From: Nisaea denitrificans DSM 18348
GTDB lineage: Bacteria > Pseudomonadota > Alphaproteobacteria > Thalassobaculales > Thalassobaculaceae
NCBI RefSeq assembly: GCF_000426505.1
Contig: NZ_AUFM01000015.1
Coordinates: 186,001-250,000, forward strand
Length of the DNA: 64,000 nucleotides
Direction of reading: 5' to 3'
The notes under the pieces were generated by a model. That model saw only the letters and a program-made list of their open reading frames with translations. It had not been told where the DNA came from and ran no database searches. The position numbers and the translations under genes are program-made. Below, piece by piece: positions 17,185-26,132 of this stretch (within the stretch, counting starts at the first letter, position 1; every line of letters begins with the position of its first letter).

Positions 17185-17808
17185 ATGTCTCGTTGGACCA
17201 CGCGCCGACCGGAGTGTTTTGGGAGTATTGCGGAAGCCCTGCCCAATTTCACGACGCGGAGCTGCAAGTTGCTTGCAACCGGATATGCCAGCCTGATCGA
17301 ACGCGGCGATGGAGGCATCCCACCGAAAAACGGTTTGGACATCACGGATTTCGCCCCGGCCATGGCGAATGTCGCGCTTACGGCTGTGACGCTCGGCTCG
17401 GCCTGCATTTTCCGAATTGCCGGTGAAGCGCTCCTCCAGCGCTTTGGGCAGAATCTGGTCGGCGTTGATTATTACAAACTGGTCGATCCGGTGCGGCGAG
17501 GCCATGCAATGCGGTCGATGGAATTGGTTGTCAGCACTCCCTGCGGCTTTCGCACCGAACTTCTTCAACGATACGACAATGGAGAGGAACACACGGCCGA
17601 GGCCTGTGCTTTTCCGCTGCGATCCGACGAGCCCGGTATTGACGGATTCATTTTCTTGGCAGACGAACAACTGGATCAACCGCAGGTCAGCTCGGCGATC
17701 CGGCCTTGCATGATCGAATCGGTAGTGACACGGCGCGATTTTATCGATCTCGGCTTCGGAACCGATACCAGCTATGAAGATCTTGTCCCTCGAGACGCAC
17801 CGGCCTAG
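17185..17808 (+). CDS. Stand-alone PAS-domain protein (PAS_5-like)
   Basis: A 207-residue protein with a single PAS-like domain of the alphaproteobacterial PAS_5 type. Around residues 48-62 it has a polar strand reading GLDITDFAPAMANVAL, followed by the hallmark CIFRIAGEALLQRFGQNLVG and a YYKLVDP turn. No output domain is present before or after it. ATG 17185 is preceded by GAGGGAA. It might be a ligand or redox sensor acting through a partner. Its stop overlaps the stop of the convergent VOC gene in CTAG. Confidence 0.7.
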   Translation: MSRWTTRRPECFGSIAEALPNFTTRSCKLLATGYASLIERGDGGIPPKNGLDITDFAPAMANVALTAVTLGSACIFRIAGEALLQRFGQNLVGVDYYKLVDPVRRGHAMRSMELVVSTPCGFRTELLQRYDNGEEHTAEACAFPLRSDEPGIDGFIFLADEQLDQPQVSSAIRPCMIESVVTRRDFIDLGFGTDTSYEDLVPRDAPA

Positions 17809-18452
17809 CGGACCAGTACGGGCGACGCATTCTCGCGTGATATCTCCGCCGCGATCCCGGCGGGGCCGCTTTCAATCTCGACCATATGCCGGACGCCCAA
17901 CTGGGAGAGCGTTCTGTCCAGCCATGCCGGATCCGGGTGGCGAAGCAGAATTCTGGAGATTCCGAGACCAAGCTCAGGCATCCGCATCGCCGGATGCGGA
18001 CCCTCGGGCCATTGAATGAAAACCGGCAAGGTCCCGCCCTCCGGCAAATCTCCATCATCGCGAACGGCAATCCGCCAGGCCAGATCTCCCCGGCTGACCT
18101 GAACCGGCCTACCCAGATCGAGACCAAGATCCCGGGCCGCGCCAAGGACGGCGTCCAGGTCGTCCGTCGCCACAATCCAGGAAAGCGGCCGCGGGACCGT
18201 TTTTGTCATTTCGTGAACCGCCGGATCGTCCATCCGGTACCAGCGCACCCTACCCGGAGCGGCTTGTTCCGGATCAATGGCGATGATCTCGAGAAAATTA
18301 TCCGGCCCGGTCCGGGTCAATCTGTTGTGCGTGCCCATTTTCGGATGCGCGCCACCAACCGTCAGATCGACGCCGAGCCGCTCCCTGGCCCATTCGGCCC
18401 CGGCTTCAAGGTCGGCGACGACAAGGGCGAGATGATCGAAAACAAGACGCAT
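17805..18452 (-). CDS. VOC (glyoxalase-like) family protein
   Basis: A 215-residue protein of the vicinal oxygen chelate superfamily, glyoxalase-like type. It begins with FDHLALVVADLEAGAEW, and GTHNRLTRTGPDNFLEIIAID supplies metal-ligand-like His and Glu positions. A second half reading GLGISRILLRHPDP suggests the duplicated beta-alpha-beta modules. The ATG at 18452 with GGAG upstream is preferred over a GTG at 18461. The reaction cannot be predicted. It shares the CTAG stop overlap with the PAS gene. Confidence 0.75.
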   Translation of the reverse strand: MRLVFDHLALVVADLEAGAEWARERLGVDLTVGGAHPKMGTHNRLTRTGPDNFLEIIAIDPEQAAPGRVRWYRMDDPAVHEMTKTVPRPLSWIVATDDLDAVLGAARDLGLDLGRPVQVSRGDLAWRIAVRDDGDLPEGGTLPVFIQWPEGPHPAMRMPELGLGISRILLRHPDPAWLDRTLSQLGVRHMVEIESGPAGIAAEISRENASPVLVR

Positions 18453-18799
18453 GAGAGTCACTCCGGCAAAGGGATTATCTCCAACTATAGAGGGCGTTTC
18501 TTCACCGAAGCCATGGAGAATTCCGACCGGTAGTCTCGCGATTTTCGTAATCGTTCTGGGAATGGAACAATTGACGGACTGGCTGAGGCGAAAGTTCGCC
18601 TAAGGCTGCAGCATCCTGTTCGCCTCATTCGTTCCACGCCCGGATCTCCCTATATTCGATATGACAATTTGAATTCTCCCGCGATCTGACGCATCCTTAA
18701 CCATAACCGGACCGTGTAATTAGGAGATTGCGGGATTCGGATCGGTTGACCGCAGCGGTCCACACCATCGTCTTCTTCAGTGAATGTGGGGGCGGATCG
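18453..18799. other. Intergenic region upstream of the cyclopropane synthase gene
   Basis: About 350 bases lie between two divergent genes. It contains a 7-bp inverted repeat, AGGCGAA / TTCGCCT (18586-18601, 2-base loop), fifteen bases after a TTGACG word (18571-18576), and an AT-rich stretch near 18650-18725. It probably carries the promoters for the cyclopropane synthase and VOC genes, but no firm -10/-35 pair was assigned. Confidence 0.4.
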
Positions 18800-20038
18800 A
18801 TGTTGTTTGCAAACCTCCTGTCCCGGATGGTCAAAACCGGGACGATCACGATTATCGGACCTGGCGGCCAACGCCGAAGTGTTGGATCGGGCGCACCGTC
18901 CGTCACGATCCGCGTGCATGACCACGTCACCGACTTGCAGCTTGCGCTATATCCTCAGCTCACACTCGGCGAAGCCTACATGGACGGCCGGCTAAGCATC
19001 GAAGAAGGTCGGCTCTACGAGCTTATCGAGATCGGCATGGTGAATTACCAGCGCCTTGAACATCAGCCTCTGCAGCGGATGCTCGGCGCTATCAGCTGGG
19101 CGGTGCGCGGACTGCAGCAATACAATCCAATCAGCCGCTCGCGCGAGAACGTGGCCCACCACTACGATCTCTCCGGCGCACTCTATGACAGCTTCCTCGA
19201 TCCGCAACGGCAGTATTCCTGCGCTTACTTCTCCCAACACGGTATGGGACTCGACGCTGCGCAGGAGGCAAAGATTCGGCATATCGCGGCGAAGCTTCTG
19301 TTGAAGCCGGGGCAACGGGTGCTCGATATCGGCTGCGGCTGGGGCGGGCTCGCCATTGCCCTGGCGAGGATGGCGGATGTCGAGGTGCTCGGGGTCACCC
19401 TTTCGGAAGAGCAGCACAAGAGCGCCGTCGCCAGGGCACAGGCATCCGGCCTGTCGGACCAGGTCCGGTTCGAGCTGATGGATTACCGCCTGATCGAGGA
19501 GAAGTTCGACCGCATCGTCTCTGTCGGCATGTTCGAACATGTCGGCGCCGGCCATTATCCGGATTTCTTTGGGAAGATCCGGAGCACCCTGAAAGACGAC
19601 GGGGTCGCATTACTGCATTCCATAGGCCGCATGGACGGTCCGGGCGTCACCAATCCCTGGATCAGACGCTATATTTTCCCCGGCGGCTATTCGCCGGCCC
19701 TTTCCGAAGTGCTGCCGGAAATCGAACGGCAGGCGCTCTGGGTGACCGATGTCGAGATCCTCCGCCTGCATTATGCCGAGACCCTGCGGCACTGGCGCGA
19801 GCGGTTCATGGCCAAGCAGGACGCCATGGCTACGCTCTATGACGAACGTTTCTGCCGGATGTGGGAATTCTACCTGATCAGCTCCGAACTCTCTTTCCGG
19901 CGCTTCGGTCACATGGTGTTTCAGGTGCAGATGGCGCTCGACCAGGAAGCCGTTCCACTGACCCGAGATTACATCACCGACTATGACCGCGACATGCCGA
20001 CGGCTCTGCGCGCGGTCCGGGGACGGGCGTCGCAGTAA
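18800..20038 (+). CDS. cfa: Cyclopropane-fatty-acyl-phospholipid synthase family protein
   Basis: This SAM-dependent methyltransferase adds a methylene bridge to unsaturated phospholipid acyl chains at the membrane. The 412 residues comprise an N-terminal lipid-facing domain and a C-terminal Rossmann methyltransferase. Visible marks are the segment HHYDLSGALYDSFLD, the conserved YSCAYF cysteine (Cys141), the SAM motif VLDIGCGWGG (174-183), GVTLSEEQ, and MFEHVG. ATG 18800 follows GGGGGCGG. Alphaproteobacteria often have several cfa paralogues with diverged functions, so the exact product is not certain. Confidence 0.88.
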   Translation: MLFANLLSRMVKTGTITIIGPGGQRRSVGSGAPSVTIRVHDHVTDLQLALYPQLTLGEAYMDGRLSIEEGRLYELIEIGMVNYQRLEHQPLQRMLGAISWAVRGLQQYNPISRSRENVAHHYDLSGALYDSFLDPQRQYSCAYFSQHGMGLDAAQEAKIRHIAAKLLLKPGQRVLDIGCGWGGLAIALARMADVEVLGVTLSEEQHKSAVARAQASGLSDQVRFELMDYRLIEEKFDRIVSVGMFEHVGAGHYPDFFGKIRSTLKDDGVALLHSIGRMDGPGVTNPWIRRYIFPGGYSPALSEVLPEIERQALWVTDVEILRLHYAETLRHWRERFMAKQDAMATLYDERFCRMWEFYLISSELSFRRFGHMVFQVQMALDQEAVPLTRDYITDYDRDMPTALRAVRGRASQ

Positions 20039-20041
20039 AGT

Positions 20042-21820
20042 TCACTTCTTGCGCAGAGCTGCCGTGGCCGTTTCGTCGAACGCTGCTGCAAGGGTGGCTC
20101 CCGGATCGTCCGGATCACCGCGCAGAACGACTCCGTACTGCTCCCGCGCAGCCTCCGATGAAACAAGGCCGTCGCGCCAGTCTCGCCAGACGGCTTCCAC
20201 CGGCCGGGTCAATGGGTCACCCCAGCCGCCGCCGCCGGGAGAGCTTGCCGTCAGACGCCCCGCCGCCATGCGTTTCAGGCCGAATTTCGGGGCCGGCTCC
20301 GGTGCTCCGCCACGCTCCTGTACGTGCATTTCCCCGGCAGCGCCCCAGTCACCGCCCTTGATGCCGAACCCGGTCCTGTAGCGCAGCCCCTCGCCACGGA
20401 ATGAGTAAAGCGCGGGCGTTTTGATTTCGACATCGTAATGGGCGCCAGTCCCGCCGCGCCAGAGCCCGGCGCCTCCGGAGTCACACCGGAATTCCTGACG
20501 CTCGAAATGCACCGGATAGAGGCGCTCGTAAGTCTCCGCGTTGGAAATCGTCAGCCCGCCAAGGGTGCAGAGGTGACCGATCTGGTTGAAGCCGTCCCGG
20601 CCCTCGACGGCACCGGCACCCGCCGCGGCCAGCCCATGATAGAAGACATAAGGGCGGCCTTCCGTCCCGTCCGCAGCGACCTCACGGCCTGACGTCACGC
20701 CGAATATGTTCTTCGCCCAGCCGGCGGCAGCCCGTTCCGGCGCAGCGCGGTTCAATGCCTTCCAGACGGCATGGATGATCTCATGTGCCACGAACACGGT
20801 GTCCATGGTCGTCGCCGCGCCCTCGCGCGCGTTCACCAGGCTGCCTTCCGGGGCCACGATATCGATAACCGAAAAAGTACCTTCGTTACGCGGTATCGCC
20901 GGATCAAAAAAGGCGGCAAAGGCGGTATAGACCGCCGAATGGGTGTTCGCGACGGTCGAGTTCTTGAAGCCACGGATCTGCGGATCGGTGCCTGTGAAAT
21001 CCACTTTCGCCCGGCCGGCCTCAATCGTCACTTTGACCCGGACCCAGATGTCGCGTTGCTCGAAGCAGTCGTTATCGCTGCGTTCCTCGCCCTCATAGAC
21101 ACCAGCAGGCAATTCGGCGAGCGCGGCACCCATGCGGCCCGCAGCATGAGAGAGGATGCCGTCGAAATAACCGAGCGCCTCGTCGACTCCGAGCTCCGCC
21201 ACCAGGCTTGCCACCTGTTCGGAGCCGATCCTGGTCGAGCCGAGCATGGCGCCGAGATCGCCTTCAAGGAGGTCCGGTGTGCGGGTATTCAGCAGCAGCA
21301 GTTTCCAGAGATCCCGCCTGACCGTACCGGCCTCGACAAGCTTCAGCACCGGCAGCCGCACCCCCTCCTGCCAGACCTCGGTCGCCTCCGGGTTGTACGT
21401 GCCCGCCGCACCGCCCCCGATATCGGACTGGTGCGCCCGGTTGCAGACCAGGGAAACCAGACGGCCCTCGACGAAGACCGGACGGGCGATCACCCAGTCC
21501 GGCAGATGGTTGCCGCCGGCTGCCCAGGGATCGTTCAGTAGGAAGACATCGCCGTCCGCGATATCGCCCGCGAAGTCACGCAGGATCGCACGCGCCGCGA
21601 AGCCGCCACCGCCACTATGGATCGGAATGCCATCCGCCTGCGCCGTCACCCGGCCGTCCGGACCGGCAATGAAACAGGTGAAGTCGTGCGCCTGACTGAA
21701 GATCGGGCTGCGGGCCGTGCGCACCATCACATGCCCCATCTGCTGCGAGATGTGATCGAGCCGGTTCTGCGTCAGGGCAAGAAGAACCGGGTCGACGGCT
21801 TTCGTCCGGGGCATGCTCAT
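20042..21820 (-). CDS. Hydantoinase B/oxoprolinase family protein
   Basis: A 592-residue protein of the HyuB family, the beta subunit of ATP-dependent N-methylhydantoinase, 5-oxoprolinase and acetone carboxylase-type enzymes. Typical segments are DPVLLALTQNRLDHIS, the MVRTARSPIFSQAHDF strand, NDPWAAGGNHLPDW, HQSDIGGGAAGT, and the C-terminal SPGGGGWGDPLTR. Its ATG overlaps the HyuA stop as ATGA (21817-21820), so the two subunits are co-translated. With HyuA it should hydrolyse a cyclic amide using ATP; the actual substrate is not readable. A three-base gap separates its stop from the convergent cfa stop. Confidence 0.9.
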   Translation of the reverse strand: MSMPRTKAVDPVLLALTQNRLDHISQQMGHVMVRTARSPIFSQAHDFTCFIAGPDGRVTAQADGIPIHSGGGGFAARAILRDFAGDIADGDVFLLNDPWAAGGNHLPDWVIARPVFVEGRLVSLVCNRAHQSDIGGGAAGTYNPEATEVWQEGVRLPVLKLVEAGTVRRDLWKLLLLNTRTPDLLEGDLGAMLGSTRIGSEQVASLVAELGVDEALGYFDGILSHAAGRMGAALAELPAGVYEGEERSDNDCFEQRDIWVRVKVTIEAGRAKVDFTGTDPQIRGFKNSTVANTHSAVYTAFAAFFDPAIPRNEGTFSVIDIVAPEGSLVNAREGAATTMDTVFVAHEIIHAVWKALNRAAPERAAAGWAKNIFGVTSGREVAADGTEGRPYVFYHGLAAAGAGAVEGRDGFNQIGHLCTLGGLTISNAETYERLYPVHFERQEFRCDSGGAGLWRGGTGAHYDVEIKTPALYSFRGEGLRYRTGFGIKGGDWGAAGEMHVQERGGAPEPAPKFGLKRMAAGRLTASSPGGGGWGDPLTRPVEAVWRDWRDGLVSSEAAREQYGVVLRGDPDDPGATLAAAFDETATAALRKK

Positions 21821-23895
21821 GCCGCGTCCTCCCTGTCCTCGAAGGTAACGAGATAGTTTCCTGCCGCATCCACCGTCACCCGGTCGCCCGGACCGGCGAA
21901 GATTGTCGTCGTCTCCTCCTCGATCAGCAGCGGTCCCGCCATCGTGTGCCCCGGCAGAAGATCCGCGCCGCGATAGATGTCCGCACACACCATGCCATGT
22001 TGCTCGTCGATGAAAACCGGGCGGTGCTCAATCGGTTCCGCCACCCCTACCGCCTTGGGCAGGCGCGCCTCGGCAAGCGGCGGTAGCAGCCCCTTGCCGA
22101 CAACGCGCAGCGCGGTAATCAGTATCCGGCCGCCCGGCACGAGATGGCCGAAGCGTTGCGCGTATTCCTGCTCGAAAGCGGCCCGGATCTCCGCCGCGCT
22201 ATCCCGCGGTGCCACCGGGATGCGAAGGTCCCATTGCTGGCCGTCATAGCGCAGGTCTAGCTCCCGCTCGGTCCGCATCTCCGCGGCGGCAAAACCTTCG
22301 TCCGAAAGCAGGCTCCGTGCCCTCTCCTCCAGGGCCGTGTAACGCGCCTCGACCGGTTGTTCCGGAATCGTATCGAGATCCTGGAAATGCACGTCCATGA
22401 AATCCTGCCGGACGTCGGAATGCAGCATGCCGAGGGCGCAGAAGGCACCGGCCTGACGCGGCACATAGACAGCAGCGCAGCCGAGGCGGCGGCCGACAGG
22501 CGCTCCGTGCATCGGCCCGGCCCCGCCGCAGGCAACCAGCCGGAAGCGGCGCGGATTCTGCCCGCGCTGCACCGAGATCCGCTCCACTGCATGCAGCAGG
22601 TTCTGTTCCACCAGCCGGATGATCCCGGCAGCCCCGTCCTCAACCGAAAGCCCGAGCGGCTCCGCTATCCGCGTCCGCACGGCGGTGCGGGCTTTCTCAA
22701 GGTCGAGGGTCACGGACCCGCCGGCATAGGCACCGGGCTTCAGCCGGCCAAGCACGAGATTGGCGTCGGTTACTGTCGGCTCCGTCCCGCCATGCCCGTA
22801 GCAGGCCGGGCCCGGACGAGCGCCCGCGCCTTCCGGTCCGGCGAACAGCATGCCAGCGCCGTCGACCCCGGCAATGGTGCCGCCGCCGGCGCCGACCGTG
22901 TGGATATCGACCGAGGGAATAACGAGATCGTAGTCGGCCACCGACAGCTCGTCGGTGACGGCGATCCGGCCCGCTCCCATCAGCATCACATCGCAACTTG
23001 TGCCGCCGATCTCCATCGAAAGCAGATTGTCGTGACCCGAGACATCCGCCAGATGGCGCATCGAGCCAACCCCGGCAGCCGGGCCCGAGAGGATCAGGTT
23101 CACCGGGCGTTCGGCAATTTGTCCAACCGAGACCGCACCGCCATTCGACTGCAGCATGAAGAGTTTGTGCCGCAATCCGGAGGCCGCCAGCGTCGCCTCC
23201 AGTTCCTGCAGATAACCGACCACACGCGGCGCCACATAGGCACTCACAACCGTGGTCGAGCTGCGTTCATATTCCCCGATGATCGGTGCCACCGCACTGG
23301 AGCGCGCAATCCAGTCCCCGCCCCAACTCTCCGCCAGCACCGCGGCCGCAGCCTCTTCGTGCGCCGGATTGGCGAAGGCATTCAGCAAGCAGATTGCCAC
23401 CGCCTCCACCCCTTCGGCCCGGAACCGCGCGCCCACCGACCGGACCTGATCAAGGTCGAGCGGCTCAAGCTCCTGGCCGTGCGTGTCCAGCCGCCCGGCA
23501 ACGGGCCTCCGCAGATAACGCGGCACCAGCACCTCAGGGTAAGGCGTCCGGTGGTCCCAGGGATTAGTCCGGATGCCACGCCGGATCTCCAGTGAGTCCC
23601 GGAAACCCTCCGTGGTCAGCAGCCCGACGCGCACACCCTTGCGTTCCAGCAGCGTGTTGGTCGCGACCGTGGAACCGTGCGCGAAGAAAGAGCATTGCCC
23701 GAGAAAATCGTCCTGGCTCAGCCCCATGTCGTTCGCCGCCTTCGCCACCGCGTTCATCACGCCGCGCGCAGGGTCCGACGGAACCGAGGGCACCTTGAAG
23801 ACATGCAGCGCACCGTCCGCGCCGGCCACCACCATATCCGTGAACGTGCCCCCCACATCGACGCCAATCCGCCAAGGGGCTTTGAGGGAAATCAT
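21817..23895 (-). CDS. Hydantoinase A/N-methylhydantoinase A-type ATP-dependent subunit
   Basis: A 692-residue HyuA-family subunit with an ASKHA ATPase fold. The phosphate-1 motif IGVDVGGTFTDMVV is at residues 10-23 and the second half starts at MEIGGTSCDVMLM. GAGGGTIAGVDGAG and RPGPACYG follow, all family signatures. It activates the substrate by ATP-dependent phosphorylation for the HyuB partner. The ATG at 23895 (MISLKA) is preferred over an upstream TTG at 23904. It lies 146 bases after the arylmalonate-decarboxylase-like gene on the same strand, which suggests one catabolic unit. Confidence 0.9.
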   Translation of the reverse strand: MISLKAPWRIGVDVGGTFTDMVVAGADGALHVFKVPSVPSDPARGVMNAVAKAANDMGLSQDDFLGQCSFFAHGSTVATNTLLERKGVRVGLLTTEGFRDSLEIRRGIRTNPWDHRTPYPEVLVPRYLRRPVAGRLDTHGQELEPLDLDQVRSVGARFRAEGVEAVAICLLNAFANPAHEEAAAAVLAESWGGDWIARSSAVAPIIGEYERSSTTVVSAYVAPRVVGYLQELEATLAASGLRHKLFMLQSNGGAVSVGQIAERPVNLILSGPAAGVGSMRHLADVSGHDNLLSMEIGGTSCDVMLMGAGRIAVTDELSVADYDLVIPSVDIHTVGAGGGTIAGVDGAGMLFAGPEGAGARPGPACYGHGGTEPTVTDANLVLGRLKPGAYAGGSVTLDLEKARTAVRTRIAEPLGLSVEDGAAGIIRLVEQNLLHAVERISVQRGQNPRRFRLVACGGAGPMHGAPVGRRLGCAAVYVPRQAGAFCALGMLHSDVRQDFMDVHFQDLDTIPEQPVEARYTALEERARSLLSDEGFAAAEMRTERELDLRYDGQQWDLRIPVAPRDSAAEIRAAFEQEYAQRFGHLVPGGRILITALRVVGKGLLPPLAEARLPKAVGVAEPIEHRPVFIDEQHGMVCADIYRGADLLPGHTMAGPLLIEEETTTIFAGPGDRVTVDAAGNYLVTFEDREDAA

Positions 23896-24041
23896 CGGGA
23901 ACAACTCTCGGGATCACTCGGAAACGTGGCGGATACTGTGACGTGGCCGGGCATGAGAGGGCAAGCGCCGATCCCGTTCACATCGAGAGCGATCCGGCTG
24001 TGCTGTATCAGGCGCTGAAACCTGGCCTAGTCAGCCGCAAT

Positions 24042-24830
24042 TTAATATGCCAGCAAATTCCCATACCCTTGCACCTGCGCCTGTACATCGGCCAACCGCA
24101 AGCAGTGCCAGAGACTCGCCTGATTGGCTGAAATCACCGGACGCTGCAAATCCTCCTCCAGCGCCTCGATAATCCCGACGCAGCGAAAACCGGTGCCGAG
24201 GATGAGGACCCCGTCGGCGTCATCCGGGCAGGCGGCTTTGATCTGGTTGTAGAGCGGTTCGATCTGCTGCTCGAACCCGAGACCCATCGGGTACATGTCG
24301 CCGGTCGGCACGTCACGCCAGCCCGGGCCCGGATCGTAGCGCAGCATCCCGGCGGGCTCGATGCCGTGGTCGCGGAAATAGCCGAGGCCAACGGCGAGTG
24401 TGGCGTCGTTGAACCAGGGCGGCAGGACCAGGAACGGATTTTTGATGTCAGACGCCTTCAGAGCGGCAAAACAGTCGAGAGCGTTGGTGGTGACCGGGAT
24501 ATCGGGCCCGAGAATCTCCGAGACCCCCTGTACGACCGCTTCATCCCAGCCCTTTCCGCCAACCAGACTGCTGGAGCTGTGGCCGAGCACCACCGCCGAC
24601 AGGCGCATGGAAGCGAACTGCTTCGCACCGCGTTCCAGATCCTCCGACAAGGTGACATGTGTCCGGGCAGTGTCCCAGGCAGCCCAGGGCGCCGGCGCGG
24701 TGACACGGGCGGCATGGACGGAGACATGCGGCGGCATCATTGCCCACCATTCCGCCTCCGGAACGGCCTCGCTGCTGACAATGAACATGCCGATCCGGGC
24801 CTTCCAGCCCCAATTGTCCCGTGCCGTCAT
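24042..24830 (-). CDS. Arylmalonate decarboxylase-like/Asp-Glu racemase superfamily enzyme
   Basis: A 262-residue member of the Asp/Glu/hydantoin racemase superfamily, in the maleate isomerase/arylmalonate decarboxylase branch. Racemases and maleate isomerases use two cysteines. Here the first site reads LGHSSSSLVGG (82-92) without cysteine, while the second keeps Cys217 in GTGFRCVGI. The single-cysteine layout, with Ser/Gly at the first site, matches arylmalonate decarboxylases. The late SANQASLWH segment is family-typical. ATG 24830 has a strong GGGAGGCGG. It starts 16 bases after the aminotransferase stop. A decarboxylase of a substituted malonate is my best guess; maleate isomerase-like activity is less likely. 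Confidence 0.72.
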   Translation of the reverse strand: MTARDNWGWKARIGMFIVSSEAVPEAEWWAMMPPHVSVHAARVTAPAPWAAWDTARTHVTLSEDLERGAKQFASMRLSAVVLGHSSSSLVGGKGWDEAVVQGVSEILGPDIPVTTNALDCFAALKASDIKNPFLVLPPWFNDATLAVGLGYFRDHGIEPAGMLRYDPGPGWRDVPTGDMYPMGLGFEQQIEPLYNQIKAACPDDADGVLILGTGFRCVGIIEALEEDLQRPVISANQASLWHCLRLADVQAQVQGYGNLLAY

Positions 24831-24846
24831 CCACCGCCTCCCTTTT

Positions 24847-26025
24847 TTATCCTGCGAATGCTGCTTTCGCGGCTGCAAGTGCAGCACCTTTATCGGCGCT
24901 GGCACCAAGGTCGGCAAGGGCAGCGGAAATCTGTTCCAGGTCGGTCAGGATATCTGCCTCGCTGACCCATCCCATGGTGCCGATCCGAACCAGGCGATCC
25001 TTCAGGTCCTCGAACCGGGTGCCGGCGATCATGAAATTATAGCACTCCGCCAGATGATCGATCAGCGCCGGAGCGGAAACCCCCTCCGGCGTTTTCACCA
25101 CAACCAGCGTCGGGCTCGGCGTGCCTGTCGGGAAAACCGAGAAACCGAGGGCTTCAAGCCCGGCGGTAAGCGCCTTGTTCAAGGAAAGGTGCCGCGCCAG
25201 TGTCGCATCCAGCCCCTCTTCGCCGATCATAGTCAGGGCCTCGTCGAGAGCGTTCAGCATGGCGACCGGAGCTGTATAGGTCGGCTCGCCCTTCTCCGCC
25301 ATCGGCCGGAAACGGCGATAGTCGAAATAGCCGCGCGGACCGCGATCATCGCGCTCGATCACACCCCATGCCTTCTCGCTGATGCTGGCGATGCCGAGGC
25401 CCGGCGGGCACATCAGGCATTTCTGCGAGGCGGAAACCACGATATCGACGCCCCACTCATCGGCGCGCAATTCGGCCCCGCCAAGACCGCTGACACTGTC
25501 GCAGACCAGAACCGATTCCGTTTCCGCAACGATCCCGCCAAGCGCCTTCAGATCGGTCAGCGCACCCGTCGAGCTTTCGCTGTGCACTGTCAGGACAGCC
25601 GCATAGCTTTTCTCGCCCAGCGCCCGGCGCACGCCATCAAGATCGATCGGATCGCCAAGACCGGAGACCACCTCGTCGACCTCGGCGCCGATCCCCTCGG
25701 CCAGCCGCCGGAAGACCGGTCCCCACTGGCCGTTGGTCGCGATCAGCACCCGCTGACCGGGCCCAGCGACATTGATAACGCCCGATTCCATGGCGCCAAT
25801 ACCGGTCGAGGCGAAGATAAAGGGCGGAACGCCGGAGCGGCCGAGAATGGGCTGCAACCGGTCCTGGATCGCCTTGAACCGGGCCAGGAATTCAGGCCCG
25901 CGATGGGCGATCATCGGCTGTGCCGCAGCATTCCGGACCCGTTCGGGAACGGCGGTCGGGCCGGGCAGACGCAGGCGGTAGGGCAGGGAAGCCCCGGTGC
26001 TGGAGGCGGACATGGTTTTGCTCAT
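24847..26025 (-). CDS. Class V aminotransferase (alanine-glyoxylate type)
   Basis: A 392-residue PLP enzyme of the alanine-glyoxylate/serine-glyoxylate/ureidoglycine-glyoxylate aminotransferase group. N-terminal RLPGPTAVPERV, IAHRGPEF, the small-residue loop FASTGIGAMES, HSESSTGAL, and the PLP aspartate in DSVSGLGG are visible. The Schiff-base lysine lies in SASQKCLMCPPGLG. The C-terminal domain carries IGTMGWVSEADIL. The start is uncertain: ATGs at 26025 and 26013 both lack strong Shine-Dalgarno sequences. It is the first gene of a minus-strand series running into the decarboxylase-like and hydantoinase genes, and so probably transfers an amino group within that pathway. Confidence 0.85.
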   Translation of the reverse strand: MSKTMSASSTGASLPYRLRLPGPTAVPERVRNAAAQPMIAHRGPEFLARFKAIQDRLQPILGRSGVPPFIFASTGIGAMESGVINVAGPGQRVLIATNGQWGPVFRRLAEGIGAEVDEVVSGLGDPIDLDGVRRALGEKSYAAVLTVHSESSTGALTDLKALGGIVAETESVLVCDSVSGLGGAELRADEWGVDIVVSASQKCLMCPPGLGIASISEKAWGVIERDDRGPRGYFDYRRFRPMAEKGEPTYTAPVAMLNALDEALTMIGEEGLDATLARHLSLNKALTAGLEALGFSVFPTGTPSPTLVVVKTPEGVSAPALIDHLAECYNFMIAGTRFEDLKDRLVRIGTMGWVSEADILTDLEQISAALADLGASADKGAALAAAKAAFAG

Positions 26026-26132
26026 GAAATGGATCGTGGAACGAAGCGACCCGAGCATGGAACCAGCGCTGTCATGTCAGCGCAAGGGGGCAGTCAGGAA
26101 AGAAGATCCGGCGGTAGCGGCACGGACCGCGC

